64,000 bases of DNA from Microaerobacter geothermalis. GTDB lineage: Bacteria > Bacillota > Bacilli > DSM-22679. Numbering within the stretch: the first letter of the stretch is position 1; each line of letters opens with the position of its first letter. The stretch spans positions 1 to 64,000 of the forward strand of contig NZ_JAKIHL010000011.1 of the NCBI RefSeq assembly GCF_021608135.1. Reading direction: 5' to 3'. Shown here piece by piece: positions 38,448 through 47,288 of this stretch. Both the position numbers and the translations under genes were made by a program. The notes below the pieces were generated by a model that saw only the letters and a program-made list of their open reading frames with translations, was not told the origin of the DNA and did no database searches.

Positions 38448-39386
38448 TTGGAACGTTCCATTTCCATTGAAAGCTCCGTTGATCATAGCGTGAGGGATAC
38501 GGTCAAAGCGAAAGCATCCATTAAAGATTATATCATGATGACCAAGCCTGGGATTACTTCCTCCAACGTATTGGGGACACTGGCCGGTTTTATGTTGGCG
38601 ATGGGAGGAAGTTGGTTCACTACCAGCTCCCTGTGGACGTTATTGTGGACGGTGGTTGGAATTACATTGGTTATCTCTTCTGGCACCACATTAAACAATG
38701 TATTCGATAGAGATATTGATAAATATATGGAAAGAACCCAAGACCGGGCCATTACCAATGGCCGGATTTCATCCCGTAGAGCTACGGTATTAGGAATCAT
38801 CTTTGCGATTTTAGGTGAAGGAATATTAACCCTTGGAGTTAATCCATTGGCCGCTATATTGGCTTTTATCGGGCTGTTTGATTATGTAGTTCTATATACT
38901 GCATGGTCTAAACGAACTACAACTTTAAATACCGTCATTGGAGGCATTTCCGGGGCTATGCCTCTTTTGACAGGATATGTTGCTGTAACTGAATCTTTGG
39001 ATATCGTTGCCTGGACACTCTTTTCCTTCATGTTCTTATGGCAGACACCCCACTTTTTGGCTTTGGCAATGAGAAGGGTGGAGGAATACCGGCGGGTCAA
39101 TATTCCTATGCTACCTGTTGTCATTGGCTTTAAGGGAACAAAGAGGCAAATATTATTCTATACGGCAGCACTGGTTCCTGTTTCACTTCTGCTATATTAT
39201 TATCAGGTAGTAGGGGCTCTTTATTTATGGGTAACCGGAATTCTGGGAATAATTTATCTTGCCTTGGCTGTTAAAGGGGTCTTTATAAAGGAAGAAAAAG
39301 ATATTCAATGGGCGAATATCATGTTCAGATATTCAATCATTTATCTCACGGTTATTTTTTTATTATTGATGGTCAATGCCCAATAA
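38448..39386 (+). CDS. ctaB: Protoheme IX farnesyltransferase (heme O synthase)
   Basis: UbiA-family prenyltransferase that adds farnesyl to heme B, giving heme O, the CtaA substrate. 312 residues, TTG start at 38448 seven bases after AAAGGAGGT. Nine helices; the Asp-rich prenyl-diphosphate motif is NNVFDRDIDKYMERTQDR, with YTAWSKRTTTLNTVIGG and WQTPHFLALAM in the second half. Ends the oxidase/heme A cluster. Confidence 0.96.
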   Translation: MERSISIESSVDHSVRDTVKAKASIKDYIMMTKPGITSSNVLGTLAGFMLAMGGSWFTTSSLWTLLWTVVGITLVISSGTTLNNVFDRDIDKYMERTQDRAITNGRISSRRATVLGIIFAILGEGILTLGVNPLAAILAFIGLFDYVVLYTAWSKRTTTLNTVIGGISGAMPLLTGYVAVTESLDIVAWTLFSFMFLWQTPHFLALAMRRVEEYRRVNIPMLPVVIGFKGTKRQILFYTAALVPVSLLLYYYQVVGALYLWVTGILGIIYLALAVKGVFIKEEKDIQWANIMFRYSIIYLTVIFLLLMVNAQ

Positions 39387-39438
39387 ATTGAGTAATTTTT
39401 AAAAAATAGGTAATGATACTAGAGGAATGAAAAAAATG

Positions 39439-39499
39439 ATATAGTTAATTAAAATAATTATAATTTTATATTGACACAAAATAAAATTAACTATATTAT
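39439..39499 (+). promoter_or_regulatory. ykuU promoter flanked by a 12-bp inverted repeat
   Basis: TTGACA (39471-39476), 17-bp spacer, TATTAT (39494-39499). ATATAGTTAATT (39439-39450) is exactly inverted as AATTAACTATAT (39485-39496), the second arm covering the -10. The AT-rich middle (AATTATAATTTTA) is loosely PerR/Fur-like. The promoter is clear; the repeats suggest an operator. Confidence 0.6.
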
Positions 39500-39552
39500 T
39501 ATGTATGGAAAGTTGATAAACCAAAACTAGGAAATTGAGGAGGTCATCACCT

Positions 39553-40086
39553 ATGCCATTAGTAGGTCGTCCTGCACCTGATTTTGAAATGGAGAGTACC
39601 AAAAATCTTGAAACTCTTAAAGAAAAAGTAAAGCTTGCTGACTATCGTGGAAAATGGTTGGTACTTTTCTTCTATCCACTTGATTTTACATTTGTTTGCC
39701 CGACTGAAATTACTGCATTAAGCGACAGGGCAGAGGAGTTTAAGAATTTAGATGCTGAGATTCTTGGAGTAAGCACAGATAGCGTATACAGCCACCGTGC
39801 ATGGATCAACACTCCAAGGGATCAAAATGGATTGGGAGATTTGAATTACCCATTAGCTAGTGACATCACAAAAGAAGTAAGTCGTCAATATGATGTGTTA
39901 ATTGAAGAAAAGGGTATTGCATTGAGAGGTTTGTTCATTATTGATCCGGAAGGAATTCTTCGCTACCAAGTCGTCCATGATTTGGATGTTGGACGCAGTG
40001 TAGATGAAACGTTACGTGTTCTTGAAGCATTACAGACTGGCTCACTCTGCCCCGCTAACTGGAAACCCGGTCAAAAAACTCTGTAA
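39553..40086 (+). CDS. ykuU: 2-Cys peroxiredoxin YkuU
   Basis: Thiol peroxidase of the AhpC/Prx1 group reducing hydrogen peroxide and alkyl peroxides. 177 residues from ATG 39553 behind GAGGAGGT. Peroxidatic Cys in [12 protein letters not shown] (~residue 46), resolving Cys in GSLCPANW near the end, and the supporting Arg in [13 protein letters not shown] region. The next gene encodes a CxxC protein, as in the B. subtilis ykuU-ykuV pair, which could be its reductant (inference). Confidence 0.93.
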   Translation: MPLVGRPAPDFEMESTKNLETLKEKVKLADYRGKWLVLFFYPLDFTFVCPTEITALSDRAEEFKNLDAEILGVSTDSVYSHRAWINTPRDQNGLGDLNYPLASDITKEVSRQYDVLIEEKGIALRGLFIIDPEGILRYQVVHDLDVGRSVDETLRVLEALQTGSLCPANWKPGQKTL

Positions 40087-40109
40087 GAAATGAGTGAAAA
40101 GGTATGCCA

Positions 40110-40550
40110 ATGAGGTTGGGAACCCCTATCCCATCATTGGAAGGGGCAACAGAATGGCTTAATGGAATGACAAATACCAATGAATTACAAGGCAGTCCAG
40201 TTCTTGTCCATTTTTGGGCCGTATCCTGCCATATATGTCATGAAACCATGCCTGAGGTTGTTCAGTATAAAGAAGAGTTTGCAAAACATGGTTTACAAGT
40301 GGTAGGAATCCATATGCCTAGACAAGAAAGTGATACCGATGTAGAGAAGGTAAAGGCTGATATTGATAAATACAACATCGCACAACCTGTTGCCATAGAC
40401 AACATGCACAAGATCGCTGAAGCATTTGAAAATGAATTCGTCCCTGCCTTCTTTATCTTCGATGCAAATGGACATTTAAAATATAGGGCTGCTGGAGACC
40501 GCGGATTTAAAAATGTAAAACCTAAACTGGAAGAAGTATTAGGAATATAA
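40110..40550 (+). CDS. ykuV: Thiol-disulfide oxidoreductase YkuV
   Basis: Thioredoxin-fold protein of the TlpA/ResA group. 146 residues from ATG 40110 (MRLGTPIPSLEG), which aligns with the B. subtilis YkuV start and has AAAAGG upstream; ATG 40104 is too close to it. Active site CHIC in HFWAVSCHICHETMP near residue 42, cis-Pro in NEFVPAFFIFD. No signal peptide, so it acts in the cytoplasm. Likely cotranscribed with ykuU, 17-23 bp upstream. Confidence 0.92.
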   Translation: MRLGTPIPSLEGATEWLNGMTNTNELQGSPVLVHFWAVSCHICHETMPEVVQYKEEFAKHGLQVVGIHMPRQESDTDVEKVKADIDKYNIAQPVAIDNMHKIAEAFENEFVPAFFIFDANGHLKYRAAGDRGFKNVKPKLEEVLGI

Positions 40551-40554
40551 GATA

Positions 40555-40596
40555 AAGAGCACTTCACAAGATGATGATGTGAGGTGCTCTTTTTTA
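40555..40596 (+). terminator. Terminator after ykuV
   Basis: Imperfect stem AAGAGCACTTCACA / TGTGAGGTGCTCTT followed by TTTT. Confidence 0.9.
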
Positions 40597-40651
40597 AGAA
40601 AAGAACGATTGATGCAAACAAATTCCCCCGAACAAAGGGGGAATGGATATG

Positions 40652-41521
40652 TTACAAATTACTCTGGTTGGTGATTTCAACGGATCGATTGCCCCGGGCA
40701 TTAACGATAAATTGCCCCATTTCACGGGATCTCTCCGTGGCCCGGGCTACGGCAGAGTGAATGGCTTCTACAAAACGGTAGTCATCCAGCGTTTGTAAGC
40801 CTGCCATCGTGGTGCCGCCAGGGGAAGTTACTTTTTTCCGCAGTAAGGACGGCTCCTCCTTCGTGGTAATTAGCATTTGAGCAGCTCCTAAAAGGGTCTG
40901 AATTGTTAGCTCCCTTGCAACCTCCGGCTCCAGTCCTTCTCTGATTCCTGCGCCCATGAGGGCTTCAACCAAATAATACACGTACGCTGGTCCGCTTCCG
41001 GAAAGGCCGGTTACGATATCAATATCTTTTTCTTCCACTTCACAGACTGATCCAATGGCCCGAAAGATTTCTTTGGCTGTTTCTATATGATGCGGAGTAG
41101 CCCAGTTACCTTTACAAAGGGCTGTAGCGGAAAGACCAATGGTTGAAGATGTATTGGGCATTGCCCTAATGATCGGTACAGGATATGGAAAAGATTCTTC
41201 AATTACTTGAGTTGAGACTCCCGCAGCCACTGAGATTAGGAGATGACTTGGATAAATCCATTCCTTTAGTTCATCAAGGGCATGCTCCATATCCTTTGGC
41301 TTCATCGCCAAAACCACCACTTGAACCTTTTTAAGCAGTTCCTTCTTATCCTCTGTCATCTGAATTCCGTATTTATTGCGCAGTTCATCTAGTCTTACTT
41401 TGTTTTCACGATTGGTTACCCATATATTATCCTTTTTGAGCAATTGATTTCGCAATATTCCGGTAATCATCGCCTCGGCCATCGAACCGGCTCCAATGAA
41501 ACCTAACTGAAGATCTAGCAT
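40652..41521 (-). CDS. proC: Pyrroline-5-carboxylate reductase
   Basis: Last step of proline synthesis, NAD(P)H-dependent reduction of pyrroline-5-carboxylate. 289 residues from ATG 41521 behind AAAAGGAGG. Rossmann loop LGFIGAGSMAEAM, IRAMPNTSSTIG, and the C-terminal active-site region GLSGSGPAYVYYLVEALMGAGIREG in pieces, with VTSPGGTTMAGLQTL as the family signature. Controlled by the proline T-box directly upstream, matching the proI-type isozyme of B. subtilis. Confidence 0.96.
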   Translation of the reverse strand: MLDLQLGFIGAGSMAEAMITGILRNQLLKKDNIWVTNRENKVRLDELRNKYGIQMTEDKKELLKKVQVVVLAMKPKDMEHALDELKEWIYPSHLLISVAAGVSTQVIEESFPYPVPIIRAMPNTSSTIGLSATALCKGNWATPHHIETAKEIFRAIGSVCEVEEKDIDIVTGLSGSGPAYVYYLVEALMGAGIREGLEPEVARELTIQTLLGAAQMLITTKEEPSLLRKKVTSPGGTTMAGLQTLDDYRFVEAIHSAVARATERSREMGQFIVNARGNRSVEITNQSNL

Positions 41522-41555
41522 ATGAATAACCTCCTTTTCGTTCGTGGTGAAAAAT

Positions 41556-41795
41556 AAAAAACCCCTTTCATCCCTAAGGACGAAAGAAGGTCTTCCGCGG
41601 TACCACCTTAATTGGCTGTCAGCCCAAAACTTGATTCACCGTATCGGGGTGTTCCGTTCAGGTCATCCCTGAAAGCTCAAGGGCGGGTTCCGATGTTGTG
41701 AAGACAAGGCCTTTCAGCCACTGGGCCTTGTTCTCTAATCATCACAGATCTATCGTACTATTCCCTCTCATCACTCATCTATGTGTAATTCTTAC
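41556..41795 (-). ncRNA. T-box riboswitch, proline-specific, upstream of proC
   Basis: On the minus strand the T-box AAGGTGGTACCGCGG (41609-41595) pairs with uncharged tRNA acceptor ends. In Stem I the specifier loop reads GAA-CCC-G, making CCC (41687-41685) a proline specifier. The terminator arms lie in CTTTCGTCC / GGATGAAAG followed by GGGGTTTTTT near 41556-41590. Proline starvation would favour the antiterminator and proC expression. Outer 5' boundary approximate. Confidence 0.93.
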
Positions 41796-41927
41796 TTATA
41801 CAACATGATTAAAAGGTTTTCTGTTAGAAGTTTTTCTTATTTAATTATTATGCACAGATTTCTATATTAATGTCAAGGGCTCCCTTTAAATTTTTTGCTG
41901 AAATGGGTTAGTTGCATGATTTATTCA

Positions 41928-41956
41928 TTGACGTTAACGTAAAGGTTAAATAAAAT
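41928..41956 (+). promoter_or_regulatory. Promoter with LiuR-like operator for the MerR gene
   Basis: TTGACG (41928-41933), 17-bp spacer, TAAAAT (41951-41956). The -35 is embedded in TTGACGTTAACGTAAA, with the perfect core ACGTTAACGT, resembling operators of MerR-family LiuR-type regulators of branched-chain amino acid and fatty acid catabolism. Autoregulation is inferred. Confidence 0.55.
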
Positions 41957-42015
41957 ATGAACAAAGCTGAAAAGTATAAAAATTTATAAAATAGAAGGGA
42001 GCCTTATTCGACAAC

Positions 42016-42402
42016 GTGAAATTGTACACGATTTCTGATTTAGCCCAGGAGTTTGATATCAGTACAAGAACAATCAGATATTATGAGGAGGTGGGATTAA
42101 TCAGACCGGGCAGGACCTTATCAGGAATTCGCCAATATACCAAAAAAGATCGTACAAGGCTAAAACTGATTTTACGGGGAAAGAGATTTGGATTCTCACT
42201 TGATGAAATCAGAGAAATGATTGAATTGTTTGATGAGGACCGTACCGGATATAAACAATTGGAGAAGACCATACAGTATGGGAGGGAGAAAATTAAGGAG
42301 ATTGATCAGAAAATTGAAGAATTATTGCAGCTCAGGGAAGACCTATGTCAATTAAAGGAGCAATTTGAACAGAAGATGCATCAGCAAAAACAGATCCATT
42401 GA
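42016..42402 (+). CDS. MerR-family regulator, LiuR-like
   Basis: A 128-residue transcription factor with GTG start at 42016. The N-terminal winged helix is YTISDLAQEFDISTRTIRYYEE, then VGLIRPGRT, R-Q-Y in SGIRQYTKKDRTRL, and a coiled coil (~residues 80-125, rich in KIKEIDQKIEELLQLRED). No metal-binding Cys in the C-terminus, so it is not a metal sensor. Adjacent acyl-CoA genes and the palindrome at 41928 suggest a regulator of acyl-CoA catabolism (inference). Confidence 0.85.
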   Translation: MKLYTISDLAQEFDISTRTIRYYEEVGLIRPGRTLSGIRQYTKKDRTRLKLILRGKRFGFSLDEIREMIELFDEDRTGYKQLEKTIQYGREKIKEIDQKIEELLQLREDLCQLKEQFEQKMHQQKQIH

Positions 42403-42441
42403 TTAACTGAAAAATCAAGCAATTCGTTGGGAGGAGGTACG

Positions 42442-43266
42442 GTGCTCTCTCTAAGAAATGATGGAGATGTATCAATTTTAGAAGGACGGGTAAATATTTT
42501 CGGGGTTTCTATGAAGGTTTTTCTTTACCTGATAGATGGGCTGTTAATTGATACTGGGCCAAAAACATTGCAAAAGGAAACGATTCCCCTTTTAATTCAA
42601 TCACCTATTCATCAGGTGGCAATCACCCATATTCATGAAGATCATATTGGATCAGCTGGCTGGATAGAAAAAAATTTAAGAGTGCCCATCTATGTCCACC
42701 CTGAAGCAGTTTCAAAAACCCTACAGTTTTTCAAGCTTCCCCTATATCGAAAACTGTTCTGGGGAACACCGGAACCTTTTCATGGATTTCCTTTAGATCC
42801 AGTTGTAGTAACTGAGAGGTATCAGTTTCAGGTTATTGATACCCCTGGTCATGCAGATGACCATATTGTTCTTTATGAACCAAACCATGGTTGGCTTTTC
42901 ACCGGAGATCTATTTTTGGGCATAAAGAAAAAAATGGGAATAGCCTGGGAGTCAATGCCTCTTTTGATGGATTCTTTGCGCCGTGTATTATCATTAGATT
43001 TTAATACTCTCTTTTGTGCTCATACCGGAAAAGTATCAGATGGCAAGGCTGGTATCCAGAAGAAATTGGATGAGTTGGAAAAACTGGAACAAATGGTTTT
43101 AGAGTTTTATCAACAGGGATGGACAGTAAAAGAAATTACTCGTTACCTTTTTCCCAAAAGGGATCCCATTGAACTATTTTCCTTGGGAGAAATGTCTCCT
43201 ATTCATATTGTCAACTCGTTTATACAAAACAAAGAGAAGAAATCTAGGGATAAAAGAAATGAATAA
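42442..43266 (+). CDS. Metallo-beta-lactamase-fold hydrolase
   Basis: About 274 residues from GTG 42442, which follows AGGAGGT closely; TTG 42427 lies before that site. The two-metal motif is ITHIHEDHIG, with DTGPKTL before it, DTPGHADDHIVLY, the bridging Asp in LFTGDLFLG and the last His in FCAHTG. The C-terminal helical region (~195-274) resembles the winged-helix tail of LACTB2-like and glyoxalase-II-like hydrolases. Substrate unknown; thioester hydrolysis would suit the acyl-CoA neighbours (inference). Confidence 0.8.
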   Translation: MLSLRNDGDVSILEGRVNIFGVSMKVFLYLIDGLLIDTGPKTLQKETIPLLIQSPIHQVAITHIHEDHIGSAGWIEKNLRVPIYVHPEAVSKTLQFFKLPLYRKLFWGTPEPFHGFPLDPVVVTERYQFQVIDTPGHADDHIVLYEPNHGWLFTGDLFLGIKKKMGIAWESMPLLMDSLRRVLSLDFNTLFCAHTGKVSDGKAGIQKKLDELEKLEQMVLEFYQQGWTVKEITRYLFPKRDPIELFSLGEMSPIHIVNSFIQNKEKKSRDKRNE

Positions 43267-43353
43267 ATGAAAATGGGAGGTATAGCCACCCATCTATTAT
43301 CTCCTGCTTTTACTCCAGAGGCTTTTCACGAAATGCCACCGGAAAAATCTTAA
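43267..43353 (+). CDS. Possible 28-residue small ORF
   Basis: ATG 43267 to TAA 43351-43353 starts immediately after the MBL hydrolase stop and encodes MKMGGIATHLLSPAFTP and onward to HEMPPEKS. There is no ribosome site of its own, but coupled translation is possible. Could be a chance ORF or a remnant. I recognise no family. Confidence 0.2.
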   Translation: MKMGGIATHLLSPAFTPEAFHEMPPEKS

Positions 43354-43417
43354 AAACCAAATTAAAGGAAAGAGGTAATCACATAAATACAAAATAATCT
43401 TAGGAGGAGTAAAGGAA

Positions 43418-44653
43418 ATGTACGATTTTTTATTAGATAAAAAAGCAGAAGATATTCGGGAAGAGGCAAGAAGGTTTGTTAAGGACGATGTGCCACGGCA
43501 AATGCTTCTTGATATGGATAGTGATAAAATTCAATATCCTCGTAGCTTTATAGAAAAGGCAGCTAAGAATAAGCTGCTGGGGATTCGGTTTCCAAAAGAG
43601 TATGGGGGAAGGGGGTTAAATTGGGTAGCGGAAGTGGCTGTCTTAGAGGAAATCGGAGTTTTAGGCAGTGCCTTAGGCTGTTTATACTCACTTCCCAGTA
43701 TTGTTGGAGAAGCTATATCCAAATTTGGATCAGAAGAATTAAAGAGAAAGTTCCTTATTCCTACCCTGGAGGGGAGGCTAACCTGTGCCGAGGCCCTTAC
43801 TGAGCCGAGGGGAGGTTCGGACTTTTTTGGAACCACGACCTATGCGAGAAAAGAAGGTTCTGAATATATTTTGAATGGCCAAAAACGCTTCGTCGTTGGA
43901 GCAGAAGGGGCTGATTATTTTCTGGTGTATGCCAGAACCAATAAAGATGCACCATCCTATAAAGGAATTAGTGCGTTTATTGTTCCTAGGGGAGAAGGTG
44001 TTCGAATTGAATACGCGTACGGCTTGATGGGATCCCGTGGAGGGGGAGCTGGCAGAGTTCACTTTAAAGATTGTCGTATACCTGAGGAATACTTGGTCGG
44101 AAAGGAAAATGAAGGCGGGGTAATTTTTTATCAAATGATGATTCCTGAAAGACTGACCAGTGCGGCAGGGGCATTGGGCATGGCCAGGGCAGCCATTGAG
44201 GTGGCTTCTGATTATTCAACAAAGCGAAAAGCCTTTGGTCAGAAGATAAAGGAGTTTCAAGGAGTTAACTTTAAGGTGGCGGATAGTATTACCCAATTGG
44301 ATGCAGCCCGGGGGATCGTATATCTGGCAGCTAAAGCCGTTGATAGTGATATGGATTCAGGTAAAAAAAGAAGGTTGGTATCTGAAGCCAAGAAATTTGC
44401 TACAGATACTGCTTGGAATGTAGTTAACCATGCCATGCAAATCATGGGAGGGATTGGCTATACCAATGTATATCCGGTAGAAAGGCTTTTAAGGGATATC
44501 CGTCTGACGATGATTTGGACGGGGACTAATGAAATTATGAATCTAATCATTCAGCACGAATGGTATAAGGAATTGGCTTCCAAAAAGGATGGGCGAAACT
44601 TGGAGTGGGATGCAGCAGAAGCAGATAAGGAAACGGAAAAGATTTATGAATGA
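43418..44653 (+). CDS. Acyl-CoA dehydrogenase
   Basis: FAD enzyme making 2-enoyl-CoA from acyl-CoA. 411 residues, ATG 43418 behind TAGGAGGAG. N-terminal helical domain, beta domain with [16 protein letters not shown] and [14 protein letters not shown], then the C-terminal helical domain with [38 protein letters not shown] and the catalytic Glu in [11 protein letters not shown]. The last ~25 residues are a charged extension. Chain-length preference cannot be read. It lies just upstream of the FadR-controlled fad operon but before its promoter. Confidence 0.92.
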   Translation: MYDFLLDKKAEDIREEARRFVKDDVPRQMLLDMDSDKIQYPRSFIEKAAKNKLLGIRFPKEYGGRGLNWVAEVAVLEEIGVLGSALGCLYSLPSIVGEAISKFGSEELKRKFLIPTLEGRLTCAEALTEPRGGSDFFGTTTYARKEGSEYILNGQKRFVVGAEGADYFLVYARTNKDAPSYKGISAFIVPRGEGVRIEYAYGLMGSRGGGAGRVHFKDCRIPEEYLVGKENEGGVIFYQMMIPERLTSAAGALGMARAAIEVASDYSTKRKAFGQKIKEFQGVNFKVADSITQLDAARGIVYLAAKAVDSDMDSGKKRRLVSEAKKFATDTAWNVVNHAMQIMGGIGYTNVYPVERLLRDIRLTMIWTGTNEIMNLIIQHEWYKELASKKDGRNLEWDAAEADKETEKIYE

Positions 44654-44713
44654 ATAAACAGGGATAGTGCCTCCAAGTATCAAAATATTCGTTAGAAAAT
44701 TTAAAATTAAAAA

Positions 44714-44776
44714 TTGATTCCCACAAAAAAATAAGATATAGTAATAGATAGAATATTATGAATGAGTATTCATTCA
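44714..44776 (+). promoter_or_regulatory. fadNAE promoter with FadR (TetR-type) operator
   Basis: TTGATT (44714-44719), 17-bp spacer, TATAGT (44737-44742), followed by TGAATGAGTATTCATTCA (44759-44776), which fits the B. subtilis FadR/YsiA consensus TGAATGAMTANTCATTCA at all but one position. The operator lies just after the expected start site, so long-chain acyl-CoA would relieve repression. Confidence 0.8.
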
Positions 44777-44882
44777 AATACAAAAAAGCATTTAGGGGAA
44801 GACATTAGGATCATACAAATGTTAATCACACATCTTAAACATAACCATTAATGAATGAGGAGATAAGGAGGTTTATGAGAGT

Positions 44883-47273
44883 ATGGCAAGATCTATTCGA
44901 AAAGCAGCTGTTATTGGCGCCGGAGTGATGGGTTCAGGGATTGCTGCGCATCTAGCCAATGTGGGAATTCCCGTCCATTTATTGGACATTGTTCCCCAAA
45001 GCCTAACAGAAGAAGAGGAGAAAAAGGGGCTTACCCTTCAGCATCCTGCAGTCAGAAATCGTTTTTCCATTAAAGGTATAGAAACAGCCTTAAAATCAAA
45101 ACCGGCATCCTTTTATAACAAGGAGGATGCTGATCTGATCACCGTTGGAAATCTGGAGGATGATCTGAACACTTTGCGTGATGCAGATTGGATCATCGAA
45201 GTGGTTGTGGAAAACCTGGAAGTAAAAAAATCCCTGTTTGAGCGGATTGAACCCTATCGAAAAGAGGGAGCTATTGTAAGCACCAATACATCAGGGATTT
45301 CCGTGAACAAAATGATAGAAGGACGCTCATTGGATTTTCGCCAGCATTTTGTCGGGACACACTTTTTTAATCCGCCTCGTTATCTGAAACTTCTCGAGAT
45401 CATTCCCAATCAGGATACCCTTCCTGAAGTGGTGGATTTTATCAGCCGTTTTGCTGAAAAGACTTTAGGTAAAGGAGTCGTCATTGCCAAGGATACAGTG
45501 AATTTTATTGCCAACAGGATTGGAACCTATGGACTTCAGGTAACGATTCACGAAATGATGAATTTCGGCCTATCTATTGATGAAGTGGACAGCCTAACCG
45601 GTCCTGTTATTGGCCGGCCCAAAAGTGCCACCTTTCGTACTCTGGATGTGGTAGGACTAGATACCTATGTACATGTAGCAAACAATGTAAGGGCAAATGT
45701 AACGGAGGAATATGAGAAGGAAGCTTTTATTATTCCAGAATTTATTCAGGAAATGGTGACTCGAAAGTGGCTGGGACAAAAAACAAAACAGGGATTTTAC
45801 CTAAAGCAAGGAAATGAGATCCTTACCCTTGATTACACCACACTGGAATACGGTCCCAAAAAGAAAATGAAGGCTCCTTCCCTTGAGGCGGCAAAGGCAG
45901 CTAAAGGGTTACCAGCCAAATTAAAAGCCTTGGTTTATGCCGATGATAAGGCTGGCAAATTCACCTGGAATATTTTGAAAAAGGTTTTCCTTTATTCTGC
46001 AGAGAAGCTTGGGGAGATTGCCGATGATATCGTGAGTATTGATCGGGCGATGAAATGGGGATTTAATTGGGAGATGGGTCCCTTTGAAATGTGGGATTCC
46101 ATTGGGTTGGAGAAATCGGTGAAACGGATGGAAGAAGAAGGGGAAATTGTACCTAAATGGGTAAAAGACCTACTCGTTCAAGGGAAAACATCCTTTTATC
46201 AACAAGAAAATGGCGTTTATTCCTTCTATGTCACAAACGGGGAGTACCGTCTGTTGGAAGAGGCTCCCGAAAAAATTTCCCTTAAAGCATTAAAGGAACA
46301 AAAGAAAGTGATTAAATCTAATTCAGGGGCAAGTCTGATTGACCTGGGAGATGGTGTGGCCTGTCTTGAGTTTCATTCACCCAATAATGCCATTGGTGCA
46401 GATATCATTCAGATGATCAATTATTCAGTAGATGAAGTGGCTCGAAACTATGAAGGGATGGTTATCGGTAATCAAAGCAAGAATTTCTGCGTTGGGGCTA
46501 ATTTAATGCTTCTTTTGATGGAAGCCCAGGATGAGAATTGGTTTGAAATTGAAATGATCGTCAAACAATTTCAAGATGCAACCATGAAGCTGAAATACAG
46601 TGAAAAACCAGTGGTAGCCGCCCCCTACGGCATGACTTTAGGTGGTGGCGCAGAGGTGGTACTTCCCACAGCGAAGGTTCAAGCCTCTGCCGAAACCTAT
46701 ATTGGCTTGGTCGAAGTAGGTGTCGGTTTGATTCCCGGAGGCGGTGGGAATAAGGAGCTTCTTTTAAGGCATTTGGAAGGAATCCCGGAAGGAGCCAATG
46801 TAGACTTGCAACCTCTGATCAATCAAACCTTTGAGAAGATTGCCATGGCAAAGGTATCCACCAGCGGAAAAGAAGGAAAAACCTTGGGTTTCTTCCGCAA
46901 AATGGATCAAATCAGTTATAACCAGGATTTTCTCATTTATGATGCAAAGCAAGCTGTATTATCTCTTGCCAAGAATGGGTATCAACCTCCGAAGCCGAAA
47001 AAAATTCGGGTGGTTGGGGAATCAGGATATGCCGTCATGAAATTGGGAGCTTACTCACTCAAGGTGGGAGGACAGATTAGTGACCATGACATGAAAATTG
47101 CGGAAAAATTGGCCTTTGTTCTTGCCGGAGGAAGGGTGCCTGCTGGTTCATTAGTTACAGAACAATATTTGCTGGATATTGAACGAGAAGCATTTTTAAG
47201 CCTATCGGGTGAACCCAAAACCCAAGAACGGATGCTTTATATGCTGCAAAAAGGAAAACCGTTAAGGAATTAG
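44883..47273 (+). CDS. fadN: 3-hydroxyacyl-CoA dehydrogenase/enoyl-CoA hydratase FadN
   Basis: Bifunctional beta-oxidation enzyme of 796 residues. N-terminal Rossmann fold (AAVIGAGVMGSGIAAHLANVG), HFVGTHFFNPPRYLKLLEII with the catalytic His, KDTVNFIANRIG, and a second HAD C-domain around DIVSIDRAMKWGFNWEMGPF. The crotonase-type hydratase is at the C-terminal side: NFCVGANLMLL and MTLGGGAEVVL, GLVEVGVGLIPGGGG. This HAD-first order is the Gram-positive FadN arrangement, opposite to FadB. First gene of fadNAE; ATG 44883 follows AAGGAGG by ten bases. Confidence 0.96.
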   Translation: MARSIRKAAVIGAGVMGSGIAAHLANVGIPVHLLDIVPQSLTEEEEKKGLTLQHPAVRNRFSIKGIETALKSKPASFYNKEDADLITVGNLEDDLNTLRDADWIIEVVVENLEVKKSLFERIEPYRKEGAIVSTNTSGISVNKMIEGRSLDFRQHFVGTHFFNPPRYLKLLEIIPNQDTLPEVVDFISRFAEKTLGKGVVIAKDTVNFIANRIGTYGLQVTIHEMMNFGLSIDEVDSLTGPVIGRPKSATFRTLDVVGLDTYVHVANNVRANVTEEYEKEAFIIPEFIQEMVTRKWLGQKTKQGFYLKQGNEILTLDYTTLEYGPKKKMKAPSLEAAKAAKGLPAKLKALVYADDKAGKFTWNILKKVFLYSAEKLGEIADDIVSIDRAMKWGFNWEMGPFEMWDSIGLEKSVKRMEEEGEIVPKWVKDLLVQGKTSFYQQENGVYSFYVTNGEYRLLEEAPEKISLKALKEQKKVIKSNSGASLIDLGDGVACLEFHSPNNAIGADIIQMINYSVDEVARNYEGMVIGNQSKNFCVGANLMLLLMEAQDENWFEIEMIVKQFQDATMKLKYSEKPVVAAPYGMTLGGGAEVVLPTAKVQASAETYIGLVEVGVGLIPGGGGNKELLLRHLEGIPEGANVDLQPLINQTFEKIAMAKVSTSGKEGKTLGFFRKMDQISYNQDFLIYDAKQAVLSLAKNGYQPPKPKKIRVVGESGYAVMKLGAYSLKVGGQISDHDMKIAEKLAFVLAGGRVPAGSLVTEQYLLDIEREAFLSLSGEPKTQERMLYMLQKGKPLRN

Positions 47274-47288
47274 ATGGAGGTGGAGAGA

